In this document: in pieces, positions 62,245-64,000 of the stretch
How the letters are laid out: every line of letters starts with the position of its first letter
Numbering within the stretch: position 1 is the stretch's first letter
Assembly (NCBI GenBank): GCA_017395045.1
Contig: JAFPWG010000027.1
Span: 1-64,000 of the forward strand
Direction: 5' to 3'
Origin: Bacteroidales bacterium
GTDB taxonomy: Bacteria > Bacteroidota > Bacteroidia > Bacteroidales > UBA932
DNA length: 64,000 nucleotides
Notes under the pieces: model-generated
Databases searched by the model: none
The model's input: only the letters and a program-made list of their open reading frames with translations
Told to the model about the DNA's origin: nothing
Translations under genes and position numbers: made by a program

Positions 62245-64000
62245 ATGACGATGCATTCCATCCTGAAGTATCTCGCCGTTCCGGTCGCCTGTTTGTTGCT
62301 TTCACTGCCTGTCCGTTCCGCCGATCCGGAAACGGAGAGCCGGACTCCGTTGGCTACGCTGCTGGATGAGCTCAGGGTGGCCTATGCCTCCGCCATCGAG
62401 TCCGATTCACTGCTGGTGAACAGTATCCAGCGGCAGGAGGAAATCGCCCGGATGCTCAAATCCGCCGATGAGGTTACCGTAATGCTTTATACCCAGCGGC
62501 CAGAGTTCGCCTTCGACATGGCCTTCGCCCTGGAGAATGTCTCGCGGATCTACGCGGATTTCCAGGAAAAGGTCCGTCTGGCAAACCGTTATGTCGTAAC
62601 GTCACGGGCGGGCCTGCGCCGGTATTCCCTGCTGGATGAGACTCTTCAGGAGATGTTCCAGCGTCACCCCGTTGATTCCCTCCTGGCCATGGATTCGCTT
62701 CTGGTCCAGGCTGCTCCGGCCATCCTGCCGGAAGAGGACCCCGAAAAAGCGATACTGCTGGACAGTTGCCTGCATTATACCGGGATCCTGAAGGACCTGT
62801 ACGGGGAATCCGTCAAGCTGGCCCTCCAGGACAGTATCTATTTCGCGGATACGGAGCGGCGCCTACAGAATGCGTATGACTATGCCCAGGCGAACTATGC
62901 CGAAACCCAGAAGAACCGCTACATCGGCGGCAACGTAAACGTCGTCCATGTCCTCAAGAACTGGGGCACGTTTACCCGATACGTCAAGGATGACCTGAGG
63001 CTGCGGTACCATACGGATACCGGAATCGACAGTACCGGAGAAGGAACGTCCATCTCCCGGACCTGGAGCGGCCGCTATGTCCTCACCTATGCGGCCCTGT
63101 CGCTGATCCTCCTCCTGGCCTCGTTCCTGTTGGCAGGTTTAATCAGTTCCTTGGCCTTCAAGTATATACGTAAGGATAATGTCCGCTCGTTCAGGCCTAT
63201 CCTGTCATCCATCCTGGCCGTCCTGCTGTTTGCCGTCGGTGTCCTTCTGGTCAAGTCGGACCGAACCAATCCCTATTGGCGGATGGCCTACCAGCTGCTC
63301 AGCCAGTTCTCCTGGCTCACGCTTGCAATCTTCATCTCCCTGCTGATCCGGATCAAGGGAAGCCAGGCGAAGGCATCCCGGAACATCTATGTCCCGACGC
63401 TGCTCCTGGCCTTCCTGTGCATCCTGATGCGTGCCGTCTTCCTTCCGGCCAGTGCGGTTCCGCTCGTCCTTCCGCCGACGTTGCTGCTGTTCATCCTCTG
63501 GCAGTCCCTGGCAAATGTCCGTTACGGAAGTGAAGTGAACCTGACGGACCTCCGGTACATGTGGGTGTCCGTTGGCGTGATGGGAGCGGCATGCGTGCTT
63601 TCCCTGGCCGGATTCTCGATGATCGGCGTCCTCCTGCTCACTTTCTGGACCTTCCAGCTGGCGCTCCTGCATACCATCACCACGCTTTATTACCTGATGA
63701 AGCGGTACTATGAGGACAGGGTTCTCCGCCGGAAGGCGCGCTACCTCGTGGACAATCCCAAGCTTCCGCTTCCGCTGGACGACAAGAATGCATTCATCGA
63801 GGTCACTTGGTTCTACGACCTGCTCCGGATGGTCGTCGTCCCGCTGGCCACCCTCGTTTCCTTCCCCCTGAGCATCCTGCTCACCTCCCGTGCATACCAG
63901 CTCTCCCTGACCGGCGCTGACCTGATGCGGCATCCTTTTATCCAGGGGTATGACTCGCTGAATCTGTCCAAGGTGCTGCTTGTCATCGGGCTCTTCTTCG
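62245..64000 (+). CDS. Large membrane protein, probable MscS-type mechanosensitive channel (3' end outside window)
   Basis: A reading frame open to the window edge (585 residues visible). It begins with a signal peptide or anchor (MTMHSILKYLAVPVACLLLS), continues with about 240 residues of helical periplasmic sequence, then several membrane helices (about 285-310, 330-350, 370-395, 405-430, 450-480, 535-555). This layout resembles the large MscS-like channels of Bacteroidota, whose conserved pore domain would follow the cut-off point; the call is therefore inference. It starts 6 bases after the patatin gene stop. Confidence 0.55.
   Translation, partial: MTMHSILKYLAVPVACLLLSLPVRSADPETESRTPLATLLDELRVAYASAIESDSLLVNSIQRQEEIARMLKSADEVTVMLYTQRPEFAFDMAFALENVSRIYADFQEKVRLANRYVVTSRAGLRRYSLLDETLQEMFQRHPVDSLLAMDSLLVQAAPAILPEEDPEKAILLDSCLHYTGILKDLYGESVKLALQDSIYFADTERRLQNAYDYAQANYAETQKNRYIGGNVNVVHVLKNWGTFTRYVKDDLRLRYHTDTGIDSTGEGTSISRTWSGRYVLTYAALSLILLLASFLLAGLISSLAFKYIRKDNVRSFRPILSSILAVLLFAVGVLLVKSDRTNPYWRMAYQLLSQFSWLTLAIFISLLIRIKGSQAKASRNIYVPTLLLAFLCILMRAVFLPASAVPLVLPPTLLLFILWQSLANVRYGSEVNLTDLRYMWVSVGVMGAACVLSLAGFSMIGVLLLTFWTFQLALLHTITTLYYLMKRYYEDRVLRRKARYLVDNPKLPLPLDDKNAFIEVTWFYDLLRMVVVPLATLVSFPLSILLTSRAYQLSLTGADLMRHPFIQGYDSLNLSKVLLVIGLFF

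Overview
The window is a gene-dense stretch of core chromosome from a GC-rich member of the Bacteroidales (phylum Bacteroidota). Four things support this. (1) Most transcription starts carry the Bacteroides-type -7 element TAnnTTTG, sometimes with a TTTG or TTG about 18-20 nt upstream. (2) The primary sigma factor is short (286 aa) and lacks region 1.1. (3) Families typical of the phylum are present: a TonB-dependent receptor with a carboxypeptidase-like N-terminal domain, a DUF4249 lipoprotein, a THUMP-like methyltransferase, DUF4298, and a patatin fused to a barrel. (4) Third codon positions are strongly G/C, which leaves very long open frames on the antisense strand. Alistipes-like or uncultured gut Bacteroidales lineages would fit, but I cannot assign a genus. 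I saw no insertion sequences, prophage genes, CRISPR arrays or integrases, and no gene-free stretch longer than about 120 bases.

Layout. 1-2.7 kb: the 3' part of pckA, a LolA-like periplasmic protein, a terminator, and two very small proteins. 2.7-10.1 kb (minus strand): an overlapping operon tamB > tetrapyrrole-type methyltransferase > mtaB > PhnP-like hydrolase. 10.2-13.3 kb: tsaD, an FAD oxidoreductase and a ProX-type deacylase. 13.3-19.2 kb: an esterase/ATP-grasp pair, a cysteine hydrolase, mnmA, cdd, the SRP RNA and a FucI-like protein. 19.2-23.9 kb (minus): BaiN-type flavoprotein > TonB-dependent receptor > DUF4249 lipoprotein. 24-27.3 kb: tRNA-Thr, an orphan metal/cobalamin-type binding lipoprotein, then dnaN with an ExoX-like exonuclease. 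27.4-31.6 kb: htrA, rpoD, argS. 31.7-37.1 kb: phosphohexomutase, THUMP-like methyltransferase, DUF4298, a CPBP protease, nth and ftsE. 37.1-49.1 kb: a large TPR lipid/periplasmic-type protein with a beta-barrel partner, then gyrB, a 7TM-HD phosphodiesterase, tig, clpP and clpX. 49.1-53.1 kb: tRNA-Val, a GH28 pectinase, a dipeptidyl peptidase and a small membrane protein. 53.2-59.6 kb (minus): a six-gene signalling operon. 59.7-64 kb: a patatin-barrel protein and the 5' part of a probable MscS-type channel.

Most of the window is housekeeping: tRNA modification (tsaD, mtaB, mnmA), proofreading and replication (ProX, dnaN, exonuclease, gyrB, nth), protein quality control (tig, clpPX, htrA) and envelope biogenesis (tamB, TonB receptor, barrels). 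The most interesting unit is the tightly packed operon at 53.2-59.6 kb. It combines an alarmone synthetase, a stand-alone alarmone-hydrolase-type HD protein, a choline-kinase-like phosphotransferase, a membrane sensor that carries both a SpoIIE phosphatase and an RsbW-like ATPase domain, its STAS partner, and a K+/H+-type antiporter. This looks like a linked stress-sensing and ion-homeostasis module. Its joint function is inference.
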